A DNA stretch of 6,943 nucleotides from Candidatus Heimdallarchaeota archaeon (GTDB lineage: Archaea > Asgardarchaeota > Heimdallarchaeia > Hodarchaeales > LC-3): NCBI GenBank assembly GCA_027364495.1, contig DAHXPE010000486.1, forward strand, positions 1 to 6,943. Reading direction: 5' to 3'. The position numbers and the translations under genes are program-made. Shown here in pieces: positions 1 to 5,527 of this stretch (the stretch's first letter is position 1; every line of letters starts with the position of its first letter). The notes under the pieces are model-generated. The model was given only the letters and a program-made list of their open reading frames with translations. It did no database searches and had not been told where the DNA came from.

Positions 1-1
1 T

Positions 2-103
2 TACCATATACTTGAACATTTTAGCCACTATCAACTTACCTTGAATAGAGACGTTTCATCAGCTACCGTTTTGACTTATGGCAAAAAATTGACTAACACG
101 TAA
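2..103 (+). CDS. Possible 3' end of a gene entering from the left edge
   Basis: The frame beginning at base 2 is open for 33 codons and ends in TAA (101-103). It reads like ordinary protein, with a stretch NRDVSSATVLTYGKKLTN near the end. By my count GC is about 35% over bases 1-100 and about 23% over 101-220, and the drop falls at the stop codon, which supports coding. The other five frames are broken early. I do not recognise the family; the fragment is too short to assign. It could also be a chance open frame or a decayed remnant. Confidence 0.3.
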   Translation, partial: YHILEHFSHYQLTLNRDVSSATVLTYGKKLTNT

Positions 104-220
104 TCTTTAGTAATTATTCTGTTCCTACCATTATGCTTAAAAGTACTTCTGTGCTTGTATTGGTAGTTCATAACAATGCATTCAAAAATTATGATACATT
201 TTTCAATAAAATTTTTAATT

Positions 221-694
221 TTATTCTAAATAAATTCTATTAAAAGAATGAAATCTTTTTTCCTCCAATTTCTCTAGTTGTAACCCATTTTTGAAATGTA
301 TCATAACTTCATTAATGACTTTGGTCCAAATTTCAATTATTACTACATCTGCTTCTTCATTAAAAATTTCATTTAGAGAGTTTATAAAAGAGGAAATAAC
401 ATAATCAACATGGTCTGAATTAATAGATAAATTTGAATGAATCTTGATTAATTTTTGTAAATAGTCTTTTAATTGTGTTGGATCAGCGATGTAGGTTATT
501 AACACATTGAGAATCGTATTGAACATTTTATTTTGGCTTTCAAAGGTTGTGTCTCTAAAAAAGGTTTCAGCTTTTGTTTGTAAAAAGTAATGATAAAAGC
601 GAATTATGAAAAAATCGATATGTTTATTTATTTCCTGTAATGATAACAAAAATATTTCCTTTTCTTTTGATGATAAGGGTTCAATAACATCCAT
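221..694 (-). CDS. Single-domain globin (predicted heme protein)
   Basis: This predicted 157-residue soluble protein has the length of a one-domain globin. From memory it aligns along its length with the globin domain of bacterial flavohemoglobins. Visible landmarks are Tyr34 in RFYHYFL (the B10 distal Tyr), Phe45/Phe46 (CD1), Gln54 in FESQNKMF (E7), His86 in IKIHSNL (the F8 heme ligand) and Trp123 in the H helix (EIWTKVINEVMIHF). Tyr B10 with Gln E7 is the distal pair of globins that bind O2 tightly or detoxify NO. No reductase domain follows, so any NO dioxygenase activity would need a separate reductase. The ATG at 694 has GGTGA about nine bases upstream and a TATA-like box further out. 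The short C-terminal tail after residue 138 is charged and outside the fold. A protoglobin or heme-free sensor globin is the main alternative. Confidence 0.75.
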   Translation of the reverse strand: MDVIEPLSSKEKEIFLLSLQEINKHIDFFIIRFYHYFLQTKAETFFRDTTFESQNKMFNTILNVLITYIADPTQLKDYLQKLIKIHSNLSINSDHVDYVISSFINSLNEIFNEEADVVIIEIWTKVINEVMIHFKNGLQLEKLEEKRFHSFNRIYLE

Positions 695-739
695 TTAATT
701 TATTCACCAATATTTTGTAAATACATTTTCCAATTAAAA

Positions 740-752
740 CTTATATTAAAAG
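740..752 (-). promoter_or_regulatory. TATA-like promoter element of the globin gene
   Basis: Read on the minus strand this is CTTTTAATATAAG, an archaeal-type TATA element about 50 bases before the ATG at 694. Transcription starting about 25 bases downstream would leave a short leader that contains the GGTGA ribosome binding site. In DNA this AT-rich such boxes arise by chance, so spacing is the main support. Confidence 0.4.
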
Positions 753-817
753 ATTTTTTGATTTAAACTGCATCACAACCAATTTAAAGATATAAAAATC
801 AGATTATTACAATCAAA

Positions 818-1204
818 TTAAAAATACAGGTTAATGATCCAGTAATTTAAGGTGTCGTTGTCTATTATAGACAAAGTTTTCAAAGTAAGTAATTCGAAGG
901 TTTTTATAAACCAATCTAATGCTTTAGAACCTATTTTTTTTTCAATTATTAATTTAGAATGAACTGAAGTAATATATTTCACATCAATAAATTCATGATA
1001 TTTTCTAATCCAAATAATGATCAAAAATGATAGATATGAAAAATCCTCAATATCAGGTATTCGTTCAAATTCAGAATTTTCTTGTCCTTCAATTGTATTT
1101 CGTTCGGAAGTAAGAAAAACAGCCTGTAATAATTGAAAAGCATCATTTCTTGCATTGTTTGTTATTGCTATTGCATTTAATTCTTTATCCATGTCTAAGC
1201 TCAT
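818..1204 (-). CDS. Hypothetical protein, possible very divergent globin
   Basis: The frame opens at a TTG (1207), but the next codon is ATG (1204) and is taken as the start, with GGGA eight bases before it; this gives 128 residues. I do not recognise the family directly. The C-terminal two thirds can be laid over the neighbouring globin: FSYLSFLIII matches the E helix, His82 in SVHSKL falls where the F8 heme ligand sits, and Trp122 in NYWIINLYF matches the H-helix Trp. Spacing between these landmarks is nearly the same in both proteins (27 and 40 residues here, 28 and 37 in the globin). The distal Tyr and Gln are not conserved, so if it is a globin its pocket differs or it binds no heme. The gap to the upstream 73-residue gene is 37 bases. 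That suggests co-transcription, although TTTAATAAA in the gap could also act as a promoter for a leaderless message. The gene is probably real; its fold is uncertain. Confidence 0.55.
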   Translation of the reverse strand: MSLDMDKELNAIAITNNARNDAFQLLQAVFLTSERNTIEGQENSEFERIPDIEDFSYLSFLIIIWIRKYHEFIDVKYITSVHSKLIIEKKIGSKALDWFIKTFELLTLKTLSIIDNDTLNYWIINLYF

Positions 1205-1241
1205 CAAATCAATCCCATTGTGTTTTTATTAAACTAGTAAC

Positions 1242-1463
1242 TTACCACCCGCCACCACATGGAGCATTAGGACAGGTGTTCAATATGTAATAGTTATCAG
1301 AATTGATATTAGCGTTTATTGGAGTAATAACATTATCATTCGTTGAATTTTTGCCGTTATCAGATGTATTATCTACTTGTAATGGTTGCAGTACAAAAAT
1401 TCCCAGTGTTAGCAAAATTATTAATAGAATTATAACCTTATTTATTTTAACATTTATTTCCAT
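1242..1463 (-). CDS. Small membrane-anchored or secreted peptide with C-terminal CPNAPCGGGW
   Basis: This predicted 73-residue protein has three parts. A short Lys-containing N-terminus precedes a hydrophobic helix (about residues 10-29, IILLIILLTLGIFVLQ) that would act as signal peptide or anchor. A polar Asn/Ser/Asp-rich linker follows (31-58). The C-terminus is a compact motif with Cys64 and Cys69 and ends GGGW. The layout predicts export with the motif outside the cell, where the two Cys could form a disulfide, bind metal or be modified. The ATG start has GTGAT six bases upstream and an in-frame stop directly before it, so it cannot start earlier. An overlapping plus-strand frame lacks these signals. 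I do not recognise the family. Candidates are a signalling peptide, a modified-peptide precursor or a small redox/metal protein; no modification enzyme lies in this window. Confidence 0.55.
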   Translation of the reverse strand: MEINVKINKVIILLIILLTLGIFVLQPLQVDNTSDNGKNSTNDNVITPINANINSDNYYILNTCPNAPCGGGW

Positions 1464-1556
1464 TTATAATCACTGTCGTAATATATATCACTCCTTTATT
1501 CTAATCCCTGTATTCAAATTTAACTGTACAGAAATGGCTTTTTTAAAAAGTGATTT
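1464..1556. promoter_or_regulatory. Divergent promoter region
   Basis: This 93-bp stretch lies between the minus-strand cluster and the large plus-strand regulator, so it must hold or border both promoters. Two AT-rich boxes could serve. TAATATATATCA (1479-1490), inside a 12-of-14 quasi-palindrome at 1478-1491, is placed for the plus-strand gene. TTTTTTAAAAAG (1539-1550) fits the minus-strand peptide gene with a leader of about 50 bases. Both boxes are close to symmetric, so strand assignment is tentative. GTGAT at 1550-1554 is the likely ribosome binding site for the TTG start at 1557. Confidence 0.4.
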
Positions 1557-3137
1557 TTGCGAAAAAATTATAAGGTTACAAGTCTAAACAATATTGAGCT
1601 TCTAATGTTTCAAAATAATCTTACTGAATTGGACAAGAATTTTAGAAAAGAGTTACAAGATGCTTTTATTCAAACAAGAGCTATAATTTTAAATAAAAAT
1701 AAAGAATCTGATCATGCACAAGAATTAGAAAAAATTGCCAATCATTTTTATGGAACTTTTCAAAATTCTGCAATTCCTGTAAGACCTCCACAATTGGAAT
1801 TATATGAAATTGAAGAATTTGTGTCAACCTCAATTGTTTTATCTTTTAGTTGCTTTATGGTACCTTATTTTTTTTATGAAGCATTAAAAGAAGATATATC
1901 TTTTGATTTAGATAGTGAATTTGCTTTACAAATCTCGTGGTACGAATTATTAGGGATCATAAATCAAAAATGGCTTTTACAACGTAAAAAATTAACTAAA
2001 ACTGATGTTTTAATTTGCAAGGTTCTTTCAAAATATGGCACACGAGGACAATTAGACAAATTTCCTTTATCATATAATATAATTGCTAATAGAACGCGTA
2101 AAAGTTTTTCTATTGTAAAAGAAAGTATAAGAAAATTATTTTTAAGAATTGTAGTAAATGAATTTTTCCTGTTAAATCCCTGGAAACTTGGTTGGGAGAT
2201 ATTTTTATGTTCCTATAATTTTTCAAAAGATTCAACGTTTTCTGAATTTGACTCTCTAACATTATCAAAAGAAATATGCACAAATGACAGAGGATTTCGT
2301 ATTATTCAGGTTCCAAGAATTGGAACAGAAAAAACTGTTGGCGCAATAAAATCAAAAATCCAAGATCAAAATGGTTCAATCTACCAAATTAACTCACTTT
2401 CTTTTCATTGGGAAATAAGCCAGTTAGATAGTAAGGAACAAAATTCATTTCTTCACCCACCTGAATATTCGCCATTTTCTGCTAATTTGATTCATCCTGT
2501 TCAGCCAAATGTTGTTTTTACTTATGAAAAAAATTCAATAGATTGGCTATATGATCTAAAACAAGCCATTCAAAGATTTATAGCAAATGACAAGTCACTA
2601 GCAAATATAACAAAAGAACCAAATTTTGCACATCAAAAAATTGATGAATTAACTCTTCAAAAAGTTCTGAAAATTTTAAATTATTTAATTGAATATGGGA
2701 TTCAACTCAGATCTTTTGATGTCACAGCAAATTTTTTGCAAATACCAGAACGTGAATTAAGTAAAATTATTCAATTTCTTGTAAAAAAGGAAGTTATTGC
2801 ATTAGCTCATAGATTTCGCTTCATTGGTGCTGGGAATGAATATGCTTTTATTGTTGAAAATGGTTCAAAGGAACTAAATGAAAAAATTCATCAAACATTG
2901 CTTCAATATCCCTTTAGTTATGTATATCAGACTGAAAAATTAATCGCCGGTAGATGTCAAGTACCTAATCAGTGGAGTCATAAATTCTTCGAATTATTTA
3001 CCCGTTTACAGCTCTCATATAAAGAATTAAATATTACTTATGGTCAACGGATTTTAGGATATAGTTTTTTTAATCCCAATGTTAAACTTCCTTCTAATTA
3101 TATTTTGAATGAATTTGGCATGAAAGAACAAGGCTAA
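1557..3137 (+). CDS. Large putative transcription regulator with two winged-helix plus alpha/beta modules
   Basis: This predicted 526-residue soluble protein appears internally duplicated. Residues 146-205 resemble a winged helix-turn-helix (LTKTDVLICKVLSKYG, then SYNIIANRTRKSFSIVKESIRKLF). A mixed alpha/beta stretch follows, ending near IIQVPR (249-254). Residues 364-416 look like a second winged helix (LTLQKVLKILNYLIEYG, then FDVTANFLQIPERELSKIIQFLVKK). A second alpha/beta stretch (about 420-515) is reminiscent of the RAM domain of Lrp proteins and contains CQVPNQ. The N-terminal ~140 residues are helical and unassigned. Seen: the order and two QVP-containing strands. Inferred: a DNA-binding regulator distantly related to Lrp/AsnC, perhaps a fused dimer. 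The TTG start is favoured by GTGAT upstream, but ATG at 1605 (510 residues) is a real alternative. TFB and an Lrp-like gene follow on the same strand. The exact family is not recognised. Confidence 0.6.
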   Translation: MRKNYKVTSLNNIELLMFQNNLTELDKNFRKELQDAFIQTRAIILNKNKESDHAQELEKIANHFYGTFQNSAIPVRPPQLELYEIEEFVSTSIVLSFSCFMVPYFFYEALKEDISFDLDSEFALQISWYELLGIINQKWLLQRKKLTKTDVLICKVLSKYGTRGQLDKFPLSYNIIANRTRKSFSIVKESIRKLFLRIVVNEFFLLNPWKLGWEIFLCSYNFSKDSTFSEFDSLTLSKEICTNDRGFRIIQVPRIGTEKTVGAIKSKIQDQNGSIYQINSLSFHWEISQLDSKEQNSFLHPPEYSPFSANLIHPVQPNVVFTYEKNSIDWLYDLKQAIQRFIANDKSLANITKEPNFAHQKIDELTLQKVLKILNYLIEYGIQLRSFDVTANFLQIPERELSKIIQFLVKKEVIALAHRFRFIGAGNEYAFIVENGSKELNEKIHQTLLQYPFSYVYQTEKLIAGRCQVPNQWSHKFFELFTRLQLSYKELNITYGQRILGYSFFNPNVKLPSNYILNEFGMKEQG

Positions 3138-3441
3138 TATTTTAAACTTTTAAAAAAAATTCGTTTTTCACATGTTAAAAAAATCAGTAAATTCATATTT
3201 TTATAAATGGATGACGAAAATCTTTTCAGAAATTAGGTGATTTGGTAAAAATCGAGTTAAAATTGACTTTTTCTTAAACTGGTGGATAAATATTATTTTT
3301 TTTATGTTTCTTCGACATAACCTAAATTTTATAAACTTCAATGTTGATAAATTATTGAATCAATTAGTGATTTTTTCAATAGGTTAATGTACGCTTTGGC
3401 TACGTAAGTAAGTTTGCAATCAATTAGAAAATAGTTGATTA

Positions 3442-3450
3442 TTTATAAAA
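3442..3450 (+). promoter_or_regulatory. TATA-like element upstream of TFB
   Basis: TTTATAAAA is a near-consensus archaeal TATA box. Initiation about 25 bases downstream would give a leader of roughly 90 bases containing the inverted repeat at 3518-3556. A weaker box, CTTATATTT (3473-3481), would give a leader of about 60 bases that also contains the repeat. Which one is used cannot be told from sequence. Confidence 0.4.
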
Positions 3451-3517
3451 TCCTTTTTTATATTAAAATAACCTTATATTTGTAAAAAACAACAAAATAA
3501 AACTAATTTGAATCGAT

Positions 3518-3556
3518 TAGATGAAAAAATCCCACCAAAAAATCATTTTTCATCTA
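3518..3556. repeat. Perfect 11-bp inverted repeat just before the TFB start
   Basis: The arms TAGATGAAAAA (3518-3528) and TTTTTCATCTA (3546-3556) are exact reverse complements around a 17-base spacer containing CCCACC. The right arm ends ten bases before the first ATG. It could be an operator for a dimeric regulator, or an RNA hairpin in the leader that leaves the AGGA ribosome binding site (3563-3566) unpaired. It is not followed by a T-run, so a terminator is unlikely. Confidence 0.6.
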
Positions 3557-3566
3557 TAATATAGGA

Positions 3567-4535
3567 ATGAATGAAATGCTAAATACCGAAAATAGGTTTC
3601 CCAATTCGGAAGAAGATCTATCTAAAGATTTTGAATGTCCGAATTGTGGATCAAATGATGTAATAACTGATCAGGATCGAGGCGAAAAAATCTGTAGTAA
3701 TTGTGGCTTCGTAATTGAAGATCGAATGATTGATTTTAGCACCGATTGGAGAGCTTATAATCAAGAGGAATATGAAAAAAAAGCAAGAGCAGAAGCTCCA
3801 TCTTCAATAATCAATCATGATCTTAGTACGTATATTGGCCTAGAAAATACTGATGCTTTAGGTAAACCAATTTCTGGAGATAAACGAATTCAATTTTATA
3901 GATTAATAAATAGACAATTTCAAATCAGAAACCAGTATTCTAAAGATAGGAATTTAAAAAAAGCTAATCAAGAACTTGAAAGACTATGTTCTCAATTAGA
4001 AGTTTCCAGGAACGTAAAAGAAACGGCTGGACTTTTATACAAAAAATCTTTTGAAGCAGGAGCAGTTCGCGGATATCCAATAGATTCTATGATTGCAGCC
4101 TCTGTATATGCGGCGGCAAGGATTAGAAGAGTTCCACGGACCTTGGATGAGATTTCTAATTCCACTCAAATCTCAGCAAAGCGAGTTGCTCAATGTTATC
4201 GAATAATTGTCACAAGAATGAAATTTAGAATTCCCCCTACAAAACCAATGGATTTTTTAACACGTATGAGTACAGAACTTGGGCTTTCTACTAGTGTACA
4301 ACAACTGGCTGTAGAAATAATTACTGGAGCAACAAATCAAAAATTAACAATCGGTAAAGATCCTATTGGCTTGGCAGCTGCAGCACTTTATTTATCTGGT
4401 ATTATAAAAAATGAAAAGAGACCCCAGCAATTAGTCGCTAAAGTATCGCATACTACTGAAGTTACTATTAGACATAGGTTTAAAGAACTGCTTAGAGCAC
4501 TTGGGGATAAAATTTCTATGCAAGATAAAGTTTAG
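3567..4535 (+). CDS. tfb: Transcription initiation factor B (TFB, archaeal TFIIB)
   Basis: TFB binds the TBP-TATA complex and the BRE, recruits RNA polymerase and helps open the promoter. The predicted 322-residue protein is full length. It has an N-terminal zinc ribbon (Cys24, Cys27, Cys43, Cys46 in CPNC and CSNC), a B-reader/linker (about 50-100, with DWRAY and a Ser/Thr-rich STYIGL), a first cyclin repeat (about 128-215, AASVYAAARIRRVPRTLDEI) and a second (about 225-312). The last repeat ends in the BRE-recognition helix TEVTIRHRFKEL. The linker reads NHDLSTYIG where many archaeal TFBs have HDKGLST, so it looks two residues shorter. There are in-phase ATGs at 3567 and 3576. AGGA at 3563-3566 touches the first and is nine bases from the second, so translation may start at residue 4. 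The stop is TAG. Archaea often carry several TFBs; whether this is the main or an accessory copy cannot be told here. Confidence 0.97.
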   Translation: MNEMLNTENRFPNSEEDLSKDFECPNCGSNDVITDQDRGEKICSNCGFVIEDRMIDFSTDWRAYNQEEYEKKARAEAPSSIINHDLSTYIGLENTDALGKPISGDKRIQFYRLINRQFQIRNQYSKDRNLKKANQELERLCSQLEVSRNVKETAGLLYKKSFEAGAVRGYPIDSMIAASVYAAARIRRVPRTLDEISNSTQISAKRVAQCYRIIVTRMKFRIPPTKPMDFLTRMSTELGLSTSVQQLAVEIITGATNQKLTIGKDPIGLAAAALYLSGIIKNEKRPQQLVAKVSHTTEVTIRHRFKELLRALGDKISMQDKV

Positions 4536-4711
4536 CCATAGATTATACGTTATTTTATATTTGACCAAGAAAAATGAAAAAATAGTCGAAAAAATAAAAA
4601 AAATTAATCATTTATTTAAAAAAGAAATTATTTATGATCAATTAATAGTCTATCGTTTTTAAAATGTCTGAATTTCAATAATAAAAAAAACTTAATGTAA
4701 TTTATGTAAAG

Positions 4712-4719
4712 TTTATAAA
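4712..4719 (+). promoter_or_regulatory. TATA box of the Lrp-like gene
   Basis: TTTATAAA, preceded by the purine-rich GTAAAG, is a good BRE/TATA pair. The expected transcription start is near 4741. A TTG at 4736 that would extend the frame lies upstream of that point, so the element argues for an internal ATG (4775 or 4802) as the true start. The 266 bases between TFB and 4802 contain no other gene. Confidence 0.5.
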
Positions 4720-4801
4720 GTACTTTTTTTACACTTTGATTAGTATTGTACGCTTTAATTTAACTTATGGCAAAATGATTTCTTACTGGAAGCAAAAAGA
4801 T

Positions 4802-5341
4802 ATGTCAACATCAAAATATGAGCCTGATGTATTAGATCATGAAATAATTAATATATTAACAAAGGATTCAAGAACATCAATATCCGAAATAGCAACTAAG
4901 CTTAATTCGTCTCGTCCAACGATTATGAATAGAATAAAAAAATTAGAGGAAGAAAAAATAATAGTAAAATACACTTGCGTGACAAATTATCGTAAGCTCG
5001 GTTATGATTTGACAGTTTTCGTTTTACTAGCCTTAGATAGATCAGGTAGCGTTTGGAAAATAACTGCGGACGAATTACTTAAACGTAGAGAAGAATTAGA
5101 TATAGTAGAAATACACCACATAACAGGGGAGTTTGATGTCCTAATAAAGATGAGAACACAGAACATTCAGTTTTTAGAAGCTAATCTTCATCAATTATAT
5201 TCAATTAAAGGTGTTAATAAAACTAATACCATTGTTTGCTTCAGTTCTTTCGAACATGGTCATCCTTTTTTCGATGACAATGAGAATCCTGGGGAAATAA
5301 AAAAACTCCTTAAATTAAAGTATCCTATTCAAGTACAATAG
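4802..5341 (+). CDS. Lrp/AsnC-family transcriptional regulator
   Basis: The predicted protein has 179 residues from the ATG at 4802. An N-terminal winged helix-turn-helix (about 10-56) opens with LDHEIINILTKDSR and carries the recognition helix SRPTIMNRIKKLEEE. A RAM/ACT-like effector and oligomerisation domain (about 68-148) includes the family signature GEFDVLIKMR (109-118) and IKGVNKTNT. Lrp proteins form dimers to octamers, and the RAM domain commonly binds an amino acid; the ligand here is unknown. A tail of about 30 residues (HGHPFFDD, then Lys-rich) extends beyond the usual end. The frame can be extended to a TTG at 4736, but the TATA box makes that unlikely. GGAAG nine bases before 4802 supports this start; ATG 4775 is possible. 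The stop is TAG. The gene lies downstream of TFB with its own promoter and is convergent with the coiled-coil gene. Confidence 0.92.
   Translation: MSTSKYEPDVLDHEIINILTKDSRTSISEIATKLNSSRPTIMNRIKKLEEEKIIVKYTCVTNYRKLGYDLTVFVLLALDRSGSVWKITADELLKRREELDIVEIHHITGEFDVLIKMRTQNIQFLEANLHQLYSIKGVNKTNTIVCFSSFEHGHPFFDDNENPGEIKKLLKLKYPIQVQ
5299..5305 (-). terminator. T-tract, candidate terminator of the coiled-coil gene
   Basis: On the minus strand this is a run of seven T, about 60 bases beyond the TAA at 5363-5365. It lies inside the 3' end of the convergent Lrp-like gene. Archaeal polymerases can stop at such tracts without a hairpin. The window has many AT runs, so this is only a positional guess. Confidence 0.25.
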
Positions 5342-5362
5342 AATCTAATAATAAAATTATAA

Positions 5363-5527
5363 TTACTGATGTTCCTGACGTTTAATAGCATCCTCAATTA
5401 TTTTCGTCCTTTGTTTTAAAAGATCATTGTGAATATTGCCAATATGACTATCGAGACTAGATATTTCTTGATTAAGTTTACCAATATCAAATTGTATGTT
5501 TTGAATACTAGAGTCAAGCTGGTTAAG
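5363..5527 (-). pseudogene. In-frame continuation of the coiled-coil gene past a TGA
   Basis: Directly after the TGA at 5528-5530, the same frame stays open for 54 codons and ends in TAA (5363-5365). It begins LNQLDSSIQNI and contains KLNQEISSLDSHIGNI, then a Lys/Arg-rich end. Counting the TGA as residue 343, Ile/Leu/Val occupy positions 333, 337, 340, 344, 347, 351, 354, 358, 361, 365, 368, 372, 375 and 379. That is an unbroken 4-3 heptad across the stop. The TGA falls at a surface (g) position, where Arg (AGA or CGA) would be one base change away. This is almost certainly coding sequence of the same gene, cut off by a nonsense change, a sequence error or a recoded stop. The full protein would have 397 positions. 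Confidence 0.7.

Larger units (their letters stand above)
3138..3566. other. Long AT-rich intergenic region before TFB
   Basis: These 429 bases hold no convincing gene. The longest ATG frame I noted is 27 codons (3304-3387) and does not look like protein. T-tracts on the plus strand at 3164-3168 and 3296-3303 (eight T) are plausible archaeal U-tract terminators for the upstream regulator. TATA-like boxes lie at 3442-3450 and around 3473-3480, and a perfect inverted repeat ends the region. A slightly richer patch (about 3385-3420) shows no tRNA, box C/D or other RNA signature that I can recognise. Confidence 0.5.

Noticed and set aside
125..166. CTACCA/TGGTAG inverted repeat around AAGTACTT, possible RNA or tRNA remnant
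   Set aside because: The outer stem is only six base pairs with poor continuation, and there is no T-loop or anticodon pattern.
1303..1587. 94-codon plus-strand open frame opposite the 73-residue peptide gene
   Set aside because: It starts at TTG without a ribosome binding site and runs into the next gene; the minus-strand frame has ATG, GTGAT and a clear signal-helix layout.
3208..3240. GGATGACG followed by TTTCAG, considered as a box C/D RNA
   Set aside because: Neither box matches consensus on the plus strand and no C'/D' pair is present.
3304..3387. 27-codon ATG frame in the intergenic region
   Set aside because: Very short, without a ribosome binding site, and AT-rich like the surrounding non-coding DNA.
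3358..3520. AATCAATTAG at 3358 and 3418 and AATCGATTAG at 3511, as possible regulator sites before TFB
   Set aside because: By my rough estimate several 10-base matches at such distances are expected by chance in DNA this AT-rich; the copies also have no fixed spacing to a promoter.
4747..4775. ACTTATGGCAAAA shared with 74-86, and TGTACGCTTT shared with 3388-3397
   Set aside because: About one 13-base match is expected by chance across all pairs in the window, and 10-base matches are common; no longer similarity surrounds them.
4736..4801. 22-residue N-terminal extension of the Lrp-like protein from a TTG
   Set aside because: The TATA box at 4712-4719 places the transcription start after the TTG, and the extension adds nothing typical of the family.
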